Notes under the pieces: generated by a model
What the model saw: the letters and a program-made list of their open reading frames with translations, nothing else
What the model was told of the DNA's origin: nothing
Databases searched by the model: none
Origin: JBFYTX01 sp963739515
GTDB taxonomy: Bacteria > Chloroflexota > Dehalococcoidia > Dehalococcoidales > RBG-16-60-22
Reading direction: 5' to 3'
Length of the DNA stretch: 64,000 bases
Assembly (NCBI GenBank): GCA_963739515.1
Contig: CAVUAO010000003.1
Span: forward strand, 558,001-622,000
Translations under genes and position numbers: made by a program
Part shown: positions 1 to 7,641 of the stretch, piece after piece
Position numbering within the stretch: position 1 is the first letter of the stretch
Layout: each line of letters starts with the position of its first letter

Positions 1-2
1 CT

Positions 3-1041
3 CTGAATAAGGCGAAAAAGGACGGGCTGCTGATAGACGGGCAGGCGACCAAGTGCGGCGACGACCTGCAGCTTATCATGACCCATGATAAGGGCATCAG
101 CAGCTATGATATTCATAAGCTGGCCTGGGATACGTTCGTCACCGGCACCAAGCTGGCGAAGAAAATGAAACTCTACGGGGCCGGCCAGGATATGCTGAAA
201 GACTCTTTCTCCGGTAACGTCAAAGGCATGGGACCCGGACTTGCCGAGATGGAGATCGAAGAAAGGATTTCCGAACCCGTCCTCATCTTCATGGCGGACA
301 AGACCTCGGCCGGGCGCCTGGAATATGCCCCTCTACAAGATGTTCGCCGACCCCTTCAATACCATCGGCCTGGTAATTGCCGCCAACATGCACAACGGTT
401 TTACCTTCGAGGTGCACGACGTCAAGGAGCACAAAAAAATCAGGTTCAACGCCCCCGAGGAAATTTACGATATGCTGGTGCTCATCGGCGCCTCGGCCAG
501 GTTCGCCATCAAGGCCGTCTACCATCGCGACAACGGGGAAATCGCCGCGGTCTCTTCCACCGAACGCCTTTATGAAAGCGCCGGACGGTACGTGGGCAAG
601 GACGACCCGGTCTGTATCGTGCGGGCGCAGGGCGTTTTCCCGGCCGTCGGTGAGATTTTGGAGCCCTTCGCCGCCCCCATCCTGGTACAGGGATGGATGC
701 GCGGCTCGCACATGGGCCCGCTGATGCCGGTCGCTGTGTGCGATAGCACACCGTCCCGCTTCGACGGTCCACCGCGGGTCATTTGCCTGGGTTATCAACT
801 CTGCAACGGGACCCTGATAGGACCGCGCGATATGTTCGCCGATAAATCGTTCGACCTGGCGCGCCAGCAGGCTAACGAAATGGCCGATATGATGCGCCGT
901 CACGGTCCTTTTGAGCCGCACCGTTTGCCCCTGGAGGAGATGGAATATACGACCATGCCCCAGGTGATGGAAAAACTTAACGGCAGGTTTCAGAACCTTG
1001 ATGGAGACAAATCCAGAGCTCCTGCTGGCCACGAACAATAA
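3..1041 (+). pseudogene. fbp: Fructose-1,6-bisphosphate aldolase/phosphatase, 5'-truncated by the window and frameshifted
   Basis: This is the C-terminal part of the bifunctional FBP aldolase/phosphatase (class V FBPase), the gluconeogenic enzyme that makes fructose-6-phosphate from triose phosphates. Reading from base 3 gives family motifs GDDLQLIMTHDKG and KLYGAGQD; the frame then changes at a GGG run at 312-314, and the sequence continues in another frame with AWNMPLYKMFADPFNT and QGWMRGSHMGPLMP to a stop at 1041. One extra G explains the break. The family usually has about 360-380 residues, so only the first few dozen residues lie outside. The last 41 bases overlap rdgB. Family identity is firm; whether the frameshift is biological or an assembly error cannot be told here. 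Confidence 0.88.
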
Positions 1042-1606
1042 GGGCAAGATACGCGAGTACCGGAGCCTGCTCCGGGGCGTCCCCTTTGACATCGTCACCC
1101 CGGCCGACCTCGGCATTTCCGCCAGGGTCAATGAAACCGGCGGCAGCTTCGAGGAAAACGCCGCGCTCAAGGCAATGACGCTGGCGAAAGTAAGCAATCG
1201 ACTCTCTCTCGCCGACGACTCCGGTCTGGAGGTGGACGCCCTGGGGGGCGAGCCGGGGCCTTTATCCGCCCGCTACGCCGGCGCCAATGCTACCGACGCC
1301 GCGAGAATTAATTTTCTTCTTTCCAAGCTCAAAGACGCCCCCGATAAAAACCGCGCCGCCCGCTTCCGCTGCGTGATTGCCCTCGCCGAACCCAACGGCA
1401 AAGTACAGCTTTTTTCCGGCGAGTGCCGGGGGGTTATTATTGATACCCCGAGGGGGACTAACGGCTTCGGCTACGACCCCATTTTTTTCATTCCTGAGCT
1501 TGGCAAGACCATGGCGGAGCTGACGCTGGAAGAAAAGAATAAAGTGAGCCACCGGGCCAGGGCGGCGGAGAAAGCGCGAGAGTATTTAGATAATTGGCAA
1601 CTGTAG
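1001..1606 (+). CDS. rdgB: XTP/dITP diphosphatase (RdgB/HAM1)
   Basis: House-cleaning nucleotide pyrophosphatase that hydrolyses XTP, dITP and ITP to monophosphates and keeps deaminated purines out of DNA. The N-terminus shows the family signature LLLATNNKGKIREY, followed by the acidic metal site LADDSGLEVDALGG and, near the C-terminus, GTNGFGYDPIFF and SHRARA. At about 201 residues it has normal length. I prefer the ATG at 1001; a TTG lies directly before it at 998. It overlaps the end of the preceding fbp gene by 41 bases in another frame, so the two are probably co-transcribed. Confidence 0.95.
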   Translation: METNPELLLATNNKGKIREYRSLLRGVPFDIVTPADLGISARVNETGGSFEENAALKAMTLAKVSNRLSLADDSGLEVDALGGEPGPLSARYAGANATDAARINFLLSKLKDAPDKNRAARFRCVIALAEPNGKVQLFSGECRGVIIDTPRGTNGFGYDPIFFIPELGKTMAELTLEEKNKVSHRARAAEKAREYLDNWQL

Positions 1607-1652
1607 TTGTCATTCTGAGCATAGCGAAGAAATCCGTCTTTCTATTAATCGC

Positions 1653-1742
1653 ATCCCCCTGCCCCCTTTCCTTCGACTGGCTCAGGACAGGCGCTTTGGC
1701 AAAGGAAGGGGGAAATTAATAGGAGAGGGGCTAGCGCCCCTC
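1653..1742. repeat. Dispersed palindromic intergenic repeat (copy 1)
   Basis: This stretch downstream of rdgB holds a CCCCCTTTCC / GGAAGGGGG inverted pair and a hairpin GAGGGG-CTAGCG-CCCCTC at 1725-1742. The segment between them reads CTTCGACTGGCTCAGGACAG, a motif I recognise from REP-like repeats in Chloroflexota genomes. Related stems recur at 23985-24038, 31211-31269, 33012-33038 and 39330-39351. Confidence 0.7.
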
Positions 1743-1840
1743 TCTGCAAATTACTCTCTAGGGTGTATATTATAAGAAAGCGATATGTTAATAATCGCGA
1801 ATTTAGTGTAAAATAATCAAAAAATGGGGAGGATACTTAA

Positions 1841-2105
1841 ATGGAATGGTTTGAAATATATTGGAGAGGTCCATACACCCTTGACAGCGCTATTTCCAAA
1901 AAAGCCTCCGAGAGTTATGGCGTATATGCCATATTCGAAAAAAGTCGCAGTTTCGAAAAACTTGGCTTTATATTGGGGAGACATTTGGCTGCTTTTGGTA
2001 AGCGTCTTAAAACATAGAGGAAGGCTCGATAACGTTCGTGGACAAAAAGTAATCGCTTTCGGTGATGTCTTGTTGCCCCAAGGAAGCACATTATCGTTAC
2101 GATAA
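1841..2105 (+). pseudogene. Decayed GIY-YIG-like gene fragment
   Basis: From an ATG at 1841 (with GGGGAGG upstream) one frame reads WFEIYWRGPYTLDSAISK and then GVYAIFEKSRSFEK, which resembles the GIY half of a GIY-YIG nuclease. The next piece, LYIGETF, which would be the YIG half, is in a second frame. FGKRLK is back in the first frame, and RLDNVRGQKVIAFGDVLLP is in a third. No single frame is longer than about 90 codons and none carries all motifs. I read this as a remnant with at least three indels, in an AT-rich stretch unlike the neighbouring genes. The rest of the gap to 2437 holds nothing else I can support apart from a -10 box. Confidence 0.5.
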
Positions 2106-2412
2106 CTATACGAGTTACGGATGTCGTGAAAGCACTTATTCACTATCTGCGTCCTCCTTTTAATACTGTTAGTAAAAGAGTAGGTGCTATTTTGGTAGAG
2201 AACATCTTGATATTTAACACAGGCAAATCATGTTCAACTGGATAAAGTGATTTGTCACGACCCTGGGTTAATAAACATCTTAAAAAAGTCCTTCAAATAG
2301 CCTGAACTCCTAACCCCTTTTTACTCTCTGTCTATTATTTTTGACTTTTGAACTTTGAGCTTTGTTTAGGTTTTTTGATGCTTCGTGCTTAGTATTTCTA
2401 GCTGCTTTCCTG

Positions 2413-2418
2413 TATAAT
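2413..2418 (+). promoter_or_regulatory. Candidate -10 box for moaA-moaC
   Basis: A perfect TATAAT lies 20 bases before the moaA ATG, with an AGAAGG ribosome binding site at 2427-2432 between them. The expected -35 position has no good match to TTGACA, so the promoter is only partly supported. No Moco riboswitch is visible here, unlike in front of modA. Confidence 0.4.
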
Positions 2419-2437
2419 ACCCCTTAGAAGGTATCTT

Positions 2438-3421
2438 ATGACCGGACTTTCCGATTCTTTCCAGCGCCCTATCAACTACCTGCGCATCTCGGTGACGGAC
2501 CGCTGCAACCTGCGCTGCCTCTACTGCATGCCGGAGGAAGGCGTCACGCTGATGTCCCACCACGATATCCTCACCTACGAGGAAATCTATACCGTGGTGA
2601 AAGTGGCCGCCGGGCTCGGCATCAATAAAATCCGTCTCACCGGCGGCGAACCGCTGGTAAGGCTGGGACTGGCCGGCCTCGTGAAAATGCTGGCGGGCAT
2701 TAAAGGCATCGACGATTTATCTTTAACGACCAACGGCATCCTGCTGGCGGAGCACGCCGCCGCGCTAAAAAAAGCGGGACTGCGGCGCGTCAACGTCAGC
2801 CTGGACACCCTCAAGCCGGAAAGGTTCCGCCAGATTACCCGCTGCGGCGAGCTCGCAGATACGCTAAAGGGCATCGAAACCGCCAAAGCCGTCGGCCTGG
2901 AACCGGTGAAAATCAACATGGTCGTCATGGCCGGCGTCAACGACGACGAGCTTATCGACTTCGCCCGCAAGACCATCGATGACGACTGGCACGTGCGTTT
3001 CATCGAGTTCATGCCCGTGATTACCGACGACCCCGCCTCCACCCGCCTTTTCTCCGTCAAAGAAATGCGTAAACGTATCGAGACCCTGGGTAAACTTGAG
3101 CCATGGAAGGTCGAGGTCGGCAACGGTCCGGCCAAATACTTCCGGCTCCCCGGCGCCAAAGGCACCGTCGGCTTTATCACGCCGGTCACGGAGCACTTCT
3201 GCTACCAGTGCAATCGACTACGCCTCACCGCCGACGGCAAGCTCCGCCCCTGCCTGCTCAGCGAACAGGAAATCGACCTCCGGGAAGCCGTGCGCTCCGG
3301 CGCTTCCCATGAAGAAATAAAACGGCTCATCGAAAAGGCTATCGCCTGCAAACCCGAAAGGCATTACCTTGCCGAGGGCAAAAAGCAAAAGGGGCGTCCT
3401 TTCTCCCAGGTGGGGGGATAA
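2438..3421 (+). CDS. moaA: GTP 3',8-cyclase MoaA
   Basis: Radical-SAM enzyme that rearranges GTP to 3',8-cyclo-GTP, the first step of molybdenum cofactor synthesis. The N-terminal cluster motif CNLRCLYC places Cys at 23, 27 and 30. The C-terminal substrate-binding cluster uses Cys 255, 258 and 272 (CYQCNRLRL ... RPC). The protein ends in the conserved GlyGly tail (QVGG). At 327 residues it is full length. The next gene, moaC, follows 24 bases later and catalyses the next step, so the pair is an operon. Molybdate uptake genes occur 10 kb downstream. Confidence 0.97.
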   Translation: MTGLSDSFQRPINYLRISVTDRCNLRCLYCMPEEGVTLMSHHDILTYEEIYTVVKVAAGLGINKIRLTGGEPLVRLGLAGLVKMLAGIKGIDDLSLTTNGILLAEHAAALKKAGLRRVNVSLDTLKPERFRQITRCGELADTLKGIETAKAVGLEPVKINMVVMAGVNDDELIDFARKTIDDDWHVRFIEFMPVITDDPASTRLFSVKEMRKRIETLGKLEPWKVEVGNGPAKYFRLPGAKGTVGFITPVTEHFCYQCNRLRLTADGKLRPCLLSEQEIDLREAVRSGASHEEIKRLIEKAIACKPERHYLAEGKKQKGRPFSQVGG

Positions 3422-3445
3422 AAACAGGAGGGGGTGAGGTCTGTA

Positions 3446-3928
3446 ATGGCAGCGAAAAAATTATCTCACCTGGATAATGCCGGCCGCCCCAAGATGGTGG
3501 ACGTTACCGGCAAGGCGGAAACGGCGCGCGTCGCCGTGGCTAAAGGGATTGTCCGTATGCAGCCGGCCACTTTCAAGCTCATCAAGAGCGGCGGCACCGC
3601 CAAGGGCGACGTCCTCGCGGTCGCCAAGCTGGCCGGCATCATGGCCGCCAAAAAAACGCCCGACCTTATTCCCCTGTGCCATCCCATACTCATCGGCAGC
3701 GTCGATATCGATTTCCATCCGGATGAAAAAAACAGCACTATAGAAATTACCGCCACCGTCCGGAACACCGGTCAGACCGGCGTCGAAATGGAAGCCCTGA
3801 CCGCCGCCGCCGTGACCGCCCTGACGATATACGACATGTGCAAGGCCGTCGACCGCGGCATGAAAATCGAGAGCATCCGCCTTGTCAAAAAAAGCGGCGG
3901 TAAAAGCGGCACAATAGAGCTTGAATAG
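3446..3928 (+). CDS. moaC: Cyclic pyranopterin monophosphate synthase MoaC
   Basis: Converts MoaA's cyclised nucleotide into cyclic pyranopterin monophosphate. The sequence shows the family's DNAGRPKMVDVTGK start, the active-site region LIPLCHPI, and VEMEALTAAAVTALTIYDMCKA. I chose ATG 3446, giving 160 residues, the usual size; a GTG at 3434 would add four residues but sits too close to the AGGAGG at 3426-3431. It is co-transcribed with moaA. Confidence 0.96.
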   Translation: MAAKKLSHLDNAGRPKMVDVTGKAETARVAVAKGIVRMQPATFKLIKSGGTAKGDVLAVAKLAGIMAAKKTPDLIPLCHPILIGSVDIDFHPDEKNSTIEITATVRNTGQTGVEMEALTAAAVTALTIYDMCKAVDRGMKIESIRLVKKSGGKSGTIELE

Positions 3929-3978
3929 CGGCGGATTATGTTGTATACTAGTCCACCAATAGCATTTGGGGGTGTACC

Positions 3979-5112
3979 ATGAAACTGACCTGCCTGCAAG
4001 AAAATCTAAACCGCGGACTCAGCATCGTCGGGAGGGCCGTCGCCACCAAGACGACGCTGCCCATTACCAATAACGTCCTCCTGGCTACCGACGAGGGGCG
4101 ACTGAAGCTCGTCGCCACCAATCTCGAAATGGCCATCAGCTGCTGGCTCGGCGCGAAAATAGAAGACGAAGGGGCTATCACGGTGCCGGCCCGCCTGCTT
4201 ACCGAATTCGTCAGTTCGCTGCCCAGCGACACGATTTCCGTTAACCTTTCGCCGCAGACCAAGACGCTGGGACTGAAATGCGCCCGTTTCGAAGCCCGCA
4301 TCAGCGGCGTCGACGCCAAGGAGTTCCCCCCGATTCCCAGCGTCGATGAGGGCATTACCACCAAGGTGGAAGTCGAAACGCTGCGCCAGGCGATTAACCA
4401 GGTCGTCTTCGCCGCCGCCACGGAAGAATCGCGGCCCGTCCTGACGGGCGTCAGCACACAGTTCGAAGGCAAGACACTAACGCTCGCCGCCGCCGACGGT
4501 TTCCGGCTGGCGGTCTTTAAGATGCCCATCGCCGAGTCCATCAAGCCGAAGACGGAGGTCATCATTCCGGCGCGGACGCTCGCCGAGCTGAACCGCCTCA
4601 TGACCGACGACGAGGAAGAGGTCAATATCACGCTGAACCCCAACAAGAGCCAGGTATTATTCCGGCTGAAGAGCACCGAGCTGGTATCCCAGCTGGTCCA
4701 GGGCTCCTTCCCCAACTATGCCCAGCTTATCCCCCAGAGCTATAACACCCGCATGATCGTGAGCGTGGCTGAGTTCCTGCGGGCGACCAAGACCGCCTCC
4801 ATTTTCGCCCGCGACGGCAGCGGCATCGTGCGCCTGGTGATTACCCCGGGTAGCGAATCAAGCCCCGGCAAGATGGCGGTATCCGCCCGTTCGGAGGAAA
4901 TCGGCGACGACGTCGGCGAGATTGACGCCACGGTAGAGGGCGCCGACGCCAAAATTGCCTTTAACGGCAAGTATCTGACCGATGTCCTCAGCGTTATCCG
5001 CGAGTCGCAGGTGGCACTGGAGACCACCAGTCCCTCCAGCCCCGGCCTGCTCCGGCCGGTGGGCACGGACAACTATACGCACGTGGTCATGCCGATGTTC
5101 GTGCAGTGGTAA
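3979..5112 (+). CDS. dnaN: DNA polymerase III beta sliding clamp
   Basis: Ring-shaped processivity clamp of the replicative polymerase; 377 residues, the normal three-domain length. Conserved stretches include the N-terminal LQENLNRGLSIVGRAV, ITNNVLLAT, RPVLTGV in the middle domain and ADGFRLAV. The C-terminus (VVMPMFVQW) keeps the VMPM core of the usual clamp end but has an unusual tail. It lies next to moaC rather than dnaA, so it is not at a classic origin locus. The last 20 bases recur almost exactly at 5904-5923, bounding an AT-rich insert. Confidence 0.96.
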   Translation: MKLTCLQENLNRGLSIVGRAVATKTTLPITNNVLLATDEGRLKLVATNLEMAISCWLGAKIEDEGAITVPARLLTEFVSSLPSDTISVNLSPQTKTLGLKCARFEARISGVDAKEFPPIPSVDEGITTKVEVETLRQAINQVVFAAATEESRPVLTGVSTQFEGKTLTLAAADGFRLAVFKMPIAESIKPKTEVIIPARTLAELNRLMTDDEEEVNITLNPNKSQVLFRLKSTELVSQLVQGSFPNYAQLIPQSYNTRMIVSVAEFLRATKTASIFARDGSGIVRLVITPGSESSPGKMAVSARSEEIGDDVGEIDATVEGADAKIAFNGKYLTDVLSVIRESQVALETTSPSSPGLLRPVGTDNYTHVVMPMFVQW

Positions 5113-5154
5113 TAAAAAATTAATAACAAAGTTATACAAAAGAAGGGAATGTAG

Positions 5155-5250
5155 ATGGCAAGAAAAATTAGAAAAGACATCACTGGCCCTGGATTAGCAA
5201 AAAGACTTACTAAAGGAAGCGGTAGTAGTAAAAAACCGAAGAAGAAGTAA
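5155..5250 (+). CDS. Small, strongly basic 31-residue protein
   Basis: An ATG at 5155 with AGAAGGGA upstream opens a 31-codon frame beginning MARKIRKDITGPGLAKRL and ending in a lysine-rich tail (KKPKKK). About a third of its residues are Lys or Arg. It lies in the AT-rich insert directly after dnaN. I do not recognise a family. A good ribosome binding site and a clean stop make it a plausible small protein, possibly nucleic-acid binding, but no homologue is known to me. Confidence 0.45.
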   Translation: MARKIRKDITGPGLAKRLTKGSGSSKKPKKK

Positions 5251-5288
5251 CCTGTCAGACTATTATCCACAGCAAGAGGGTGGCAGTG

Positions 5289-5366
5289 ATGCCCCCCTTT
5301 TTAATTAAAGATGACCCCTACCCATGTGGTAGTGGAAAGAAATACAAAAAGTGTCATGGGAAATAG
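5289..5366 (+). CDS. 25-residue SEC-C motif microprotein or remnant
   Basis: The frame from ATG 5289 encodes 25 residues, of which the second half is the zinc-binding SEC-C motif: PYPCGSGKKYKKCHG. The canonical motif is CPCGSGKKYKKC(C/H); here the first Cys is Tyr, which one base change (TGC to TAC) would explain. An AGAGGG stretch 10-15 bases upstream could serve as ribosome binding site. It may be a genuine stand-alone zinc-finger peptide or the last exon-like scrap of a larger SEC-C protein such as the one at 23206-23973. The lost Cys favours a remnant. Confidence 0.45.
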   Translation: MPPFLIKDDPYPCGSGKKYKKCHGK

Positions 5367-5401
5367 TGTATAATAAAGACCTACAATAGTAGGACGGATA
5401 A

Positions 5402-5836
5402 ATGGAAATATTGATTTATAAAAACGATATAGAAAAAGATTACAGAACGATAGCAGTATTTGAGTGGGGAAAATTTGAAGAAAATATAAAAAAAAGACCT
5501 GAAGATTATGTTTTTATACTATCATCTGATGAATTTAACAAATTTATGGAATTAAACCAAAAAATATATAAAGGGTTGAAGGGTGAAGGATTAGAAATAG
5601 ATGAAGAATATACAAATAAATACCCAGGAGTTTTAGTGATAGCTACATTAGCAGTAAAGCCCGATTTTGTTAAGGAATATAAAGTAGGCTTTTTCACGAA
5701 TGATATTTTAGGAAAGGCATTCGCGGTTTTTTATATTAGTAGGGCAACGAATATTAACGATAGGCAAAATGAAATACTACAAAGAATAGTGAATTATAAA
5801 AAGCTCGCAATAAGAGATGATCATAAAAGAAATTAG
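5402..5836 (+). CDS. Hypothetical protein, AT-rich, 144 residues
   Basis: An intact frame with AGGA 7 bases before the ATG. The protein is acidic in its first two thirds, starts MEILIYKNDIEKDYRT, has no predicted signal or membrane segment, and contains a hydrophobic beta-rich centre (PGVLVIATLAVKPDF). Its composition is markedly AT-rich and differs from the flanking dnaN and EamA genes, which suggests transfer. It lies inside the segment bounded by the duplicated dnaN 3' end. I do not recognise the family. Confidence 0.6.
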   Translation: MEILIYKNDIEKDYRTIAVFEWGKFEENIKKRPEDYVFILSSDEFNKFMELNQKIYKGLKGEGLEIDEEYTNKYPGVLVIATLAVKPDFVKEYKVGFFTNDILGKAFAVFYISRATNINDRQNEILQRIVNYKKLAIRDDHKRN

Positions 5837-5903
5837 TTTTTGGGCAAAATACTCAAAGACTCTTTATTGGTGGTATGTTCATAGTGCAAGAGAATCAGAC
5901 ATC

Positions 5904-5923
5904 CCGATGTTCGTTCAATGGTA
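5904..5923 (+). repeat. Second copy of the dnaN 3' end (attachment-like)
   Basis: Bases 5904-5923 match 5092-5111, the last codons of dnaN, at 18 of 20 positions (CCGATGTTCGTKCARTGGTA) and would also end in a stop. The two copies bound the AT-rich insert with the small basic ORF, the SEC-C peptide and the 144-residue protein. A weaker relative, ATCCCGATGCGCATCCAATAG, occurs at 9387-9407. Confidence 0.6.
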
Positions 5924-5948
5924 GTCCGATCCACCGTCTTTTTACGGG

Positions 5949-6830
5949 TCAGGCCTCCCGGCGCGGCCCTGATTTCAGCGCGACGATGAGCATCGCGGCC
6001 AGGACGCAAACAGCGCCGAGGATAATCCGCACCGTCACCCGTTCGTCGCCGAAGGCCACGGAAAATACGCCGGCGAAGACCGGCTCCATCGTGAGCACCA
6101 CGGCCACATGAGTCGGCGCTACCAGCGATTGCGCCCAGGTCTGCACGAAGAACGCCGCCGCGGTCGCCAGGATGGCGGTAATGCCTATCGTCCCCCAGGT
6201 CACGGCATCGGGAGGCAGGGTAATACCGCCGGGGGCGGCGGCGATAAGCGAGATGATCGCCACGGTGGCGATTTGAATGAGGGCCAATCCGTAGGTCTCA
6301 TGCTTCGCCGACCACTGTCCCAGCCCGATGATATGGAAAGCCACGAAAATGGCGCAGGCCAGGGTGAGCAGCTCGCCGGTGCCGAATGACCAGCCGTGCA
6401 GGCTGAGCAGCGCCAGACCAAAGCAGGCCAGCGCTACCGCCAGCCAGGTGCGGGGGCCGATTTTCTGGCGCAGGAGCAGCCAGGCGACCAGCGGTGTGAA
6501 GACGACGGACATGCCGGTGATAAAGCCGGAGATGGCCGGTGAGGTATTAAGCAGCCCCTGTGTCTGGGTGATGTAGGCCATCCCGAGCAGGATGCCTAAA
6601 ACCGCGCCCTGCCGCCACCCGCGCCAGGAAATGTGGTTCAGACAGGTCGGGCGCAGGGCGAACATGATCACGGCCGCCAGGGTAAACCGCACCGCCAGGA
6701 AGTCCATGACCGGCATCAGCTGGATGGCGTCTTTCACGATGAGAAAAGTCCAGCCCCAGACAGCGGTGACGCCCACCAGCGCCGTCAGGGCGAGGCGCGG
6801 CGAAGATTTCCAGTTGTGTAATTTCCACAT
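5949..6830 (-). CDS. EamA/DMT family permease
   Basis: Inner-membrane transporter of the drug/metabolite superfamily, 293 residues with about ten hydrophobic segments in two repeated EamA halves (first near LTALVGVTAVWGWTFLIVKD, second near LACAIFVAFHIIGLGQW). The typical W-G-x-x-F/F-W-x pattern near the N-terminus and EPVFAGVFS in the second half fit metabolite exporters. The substrate cannot be inferred. It is monocistronic and transcribed towards the AT-rich insert, ending 25 bases past the duplicated dnaN end. Confidence 0.88.
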   Translation of the reverse strand: MWKLHNWKSSPRLALTALVGVTAVWGWTFLIVKDAIQLMPVMDFLAVRFTLAAVIMFALRPTCLNHISWRGWRQGAVLGILLGMAYITQTQGLLNTSPAISGFITGMSVVFTPLVAWLLLRQKIGPRTWLAVALACFGLALLSLHGWSFGTGELLTLACAIFVAFHIIGLGQWSAKHETYGLALIQIATVAIISLIAAAPGGITLPPDAVTWGTIGITAILATAAAFFVQTWAQSLVAPTHVAVVLTMEPVFAGVFSVAFGDERVTVRIILGAVCVLAAMLIVALKSGPRREA

Positions 6831-6899
6831 GGATACTCATCAACTCCGCTATTTTCTGAAAATCGGGGACGGCAGCCTGTTACCGGAAGGGAGACGGCC

Positions 6900-7637
6900 C
6901 TATATTTGCAGCACTTTGCTGAGGAAGAGCTTGGTGCGTTCCTGCGTGGGGGAAGTAAAAAGCCGGTCCGGCGTGCCTTCCTCTACAATCTGTCCCTCGT
7001 CCATAAAAATGCAGCGGCTGGCGGCGGCACGGGCGAAGCCCATCTCGTGGGAGACCACCAGCATCGTCATACCCTCTTTCGCCAGGGCTAACATCACGTC
7101 CAGCACTTCCTTGATCATCTCGGGGTCGAGGGCGCTGGTCGGTTCGTCGAAGAGCATTATCTTGGGGTTCATCGCCAGGGCGCGGGCGATGGCGACGCGC
7201 TGCTGCTGGCCGCCGGAGAGCTGCGCCGGATAGCAGTCGGCTTTGTCCGTGATGCCTACCTTGGCCAGCAGGTTCAGGGCGACTTCTTTCGATTCTTTTG
7301 TGTCGCGCCGGCGCACGATGCGCTGCGCCAGCGTCAGGTTGTTCAGGGCGGTAAGATGGGGGAAGAGGTTGAAGGACTGGAAGACCATGCCTACTTCCCG
7401 CCTCACTGCGTTGATGTTCTGGGCGCTCTTGAGGAGTATCCCGTCCACACTGATTTTCCCCGAGTTATATACTTCCAGGTGATTGATGCAGCGCAGCAGC
7501 GTGGACTTGCCGGAGCCGGACGGCCCCATGACGACCACCACCTCCCCGATATGGACGTCCAGGTTGACGCCCCGCAGCGCGTGGATACGCCCGAAGTACT
7601 TATGAACGTTTTCCATGTGAATGATGGCTTCCGACAT
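6900..7637 (-). CDS. Polar amino acid ABC transporter ATP-binding protein (GlnQ type)
   Basis: Cytoplasmic ATPase of an amino acid importer, 245 residues. Walker A is GPSGSGKST, the signature is LSGGQQQRVAIARAL, Walker B is IMLFDEPTSALDPE and the switch His lies in VVSHEMGFAR. I chose ATG 7637 (MSEAIIHMENVHKYFG) because GAGGT lies about eight bases upstream and the permease gene ends four bases before it; a longer start at 7679 would run into the permease. It is the last gene of the operon substrate-binding protein - permease - ATPase. Confidence 0.94.
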   Translation of the reverse strand: MSEAIIHMENVHKYFGRIHALRGVNLDVHIGEVVVVMGPSGSGKSTLLRCINHLEVYNSGKISVDGILLKSAQNINAVRREVGMVFQSFNLFPHLTALNNLTLAQRIVRRRDTKESKEVALNLLAKVGITDKADCYPAQLSGGQQQRVAIARALAMNPKIMLFDEPTSALDPEMIKEVLDVMLALAKEGMTMLVVSHEMGFARAAASRCIFMDEGQIVEEGTPDRLFTSPTQERTKLFLSKVLQI

Positions 7638-7641
7638 AGGG

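Noticed and set aside
289..1197. 302-codon minus-strand frame over fbp and rdgB
   Set aside because: Antisense shadow of two conserved plus-strand genes.
1817..2143. 108-codon minus-strand frame
   Set aside because: The plus strand shows the GIY-YIG-like motifs in order; the minus frame has none.
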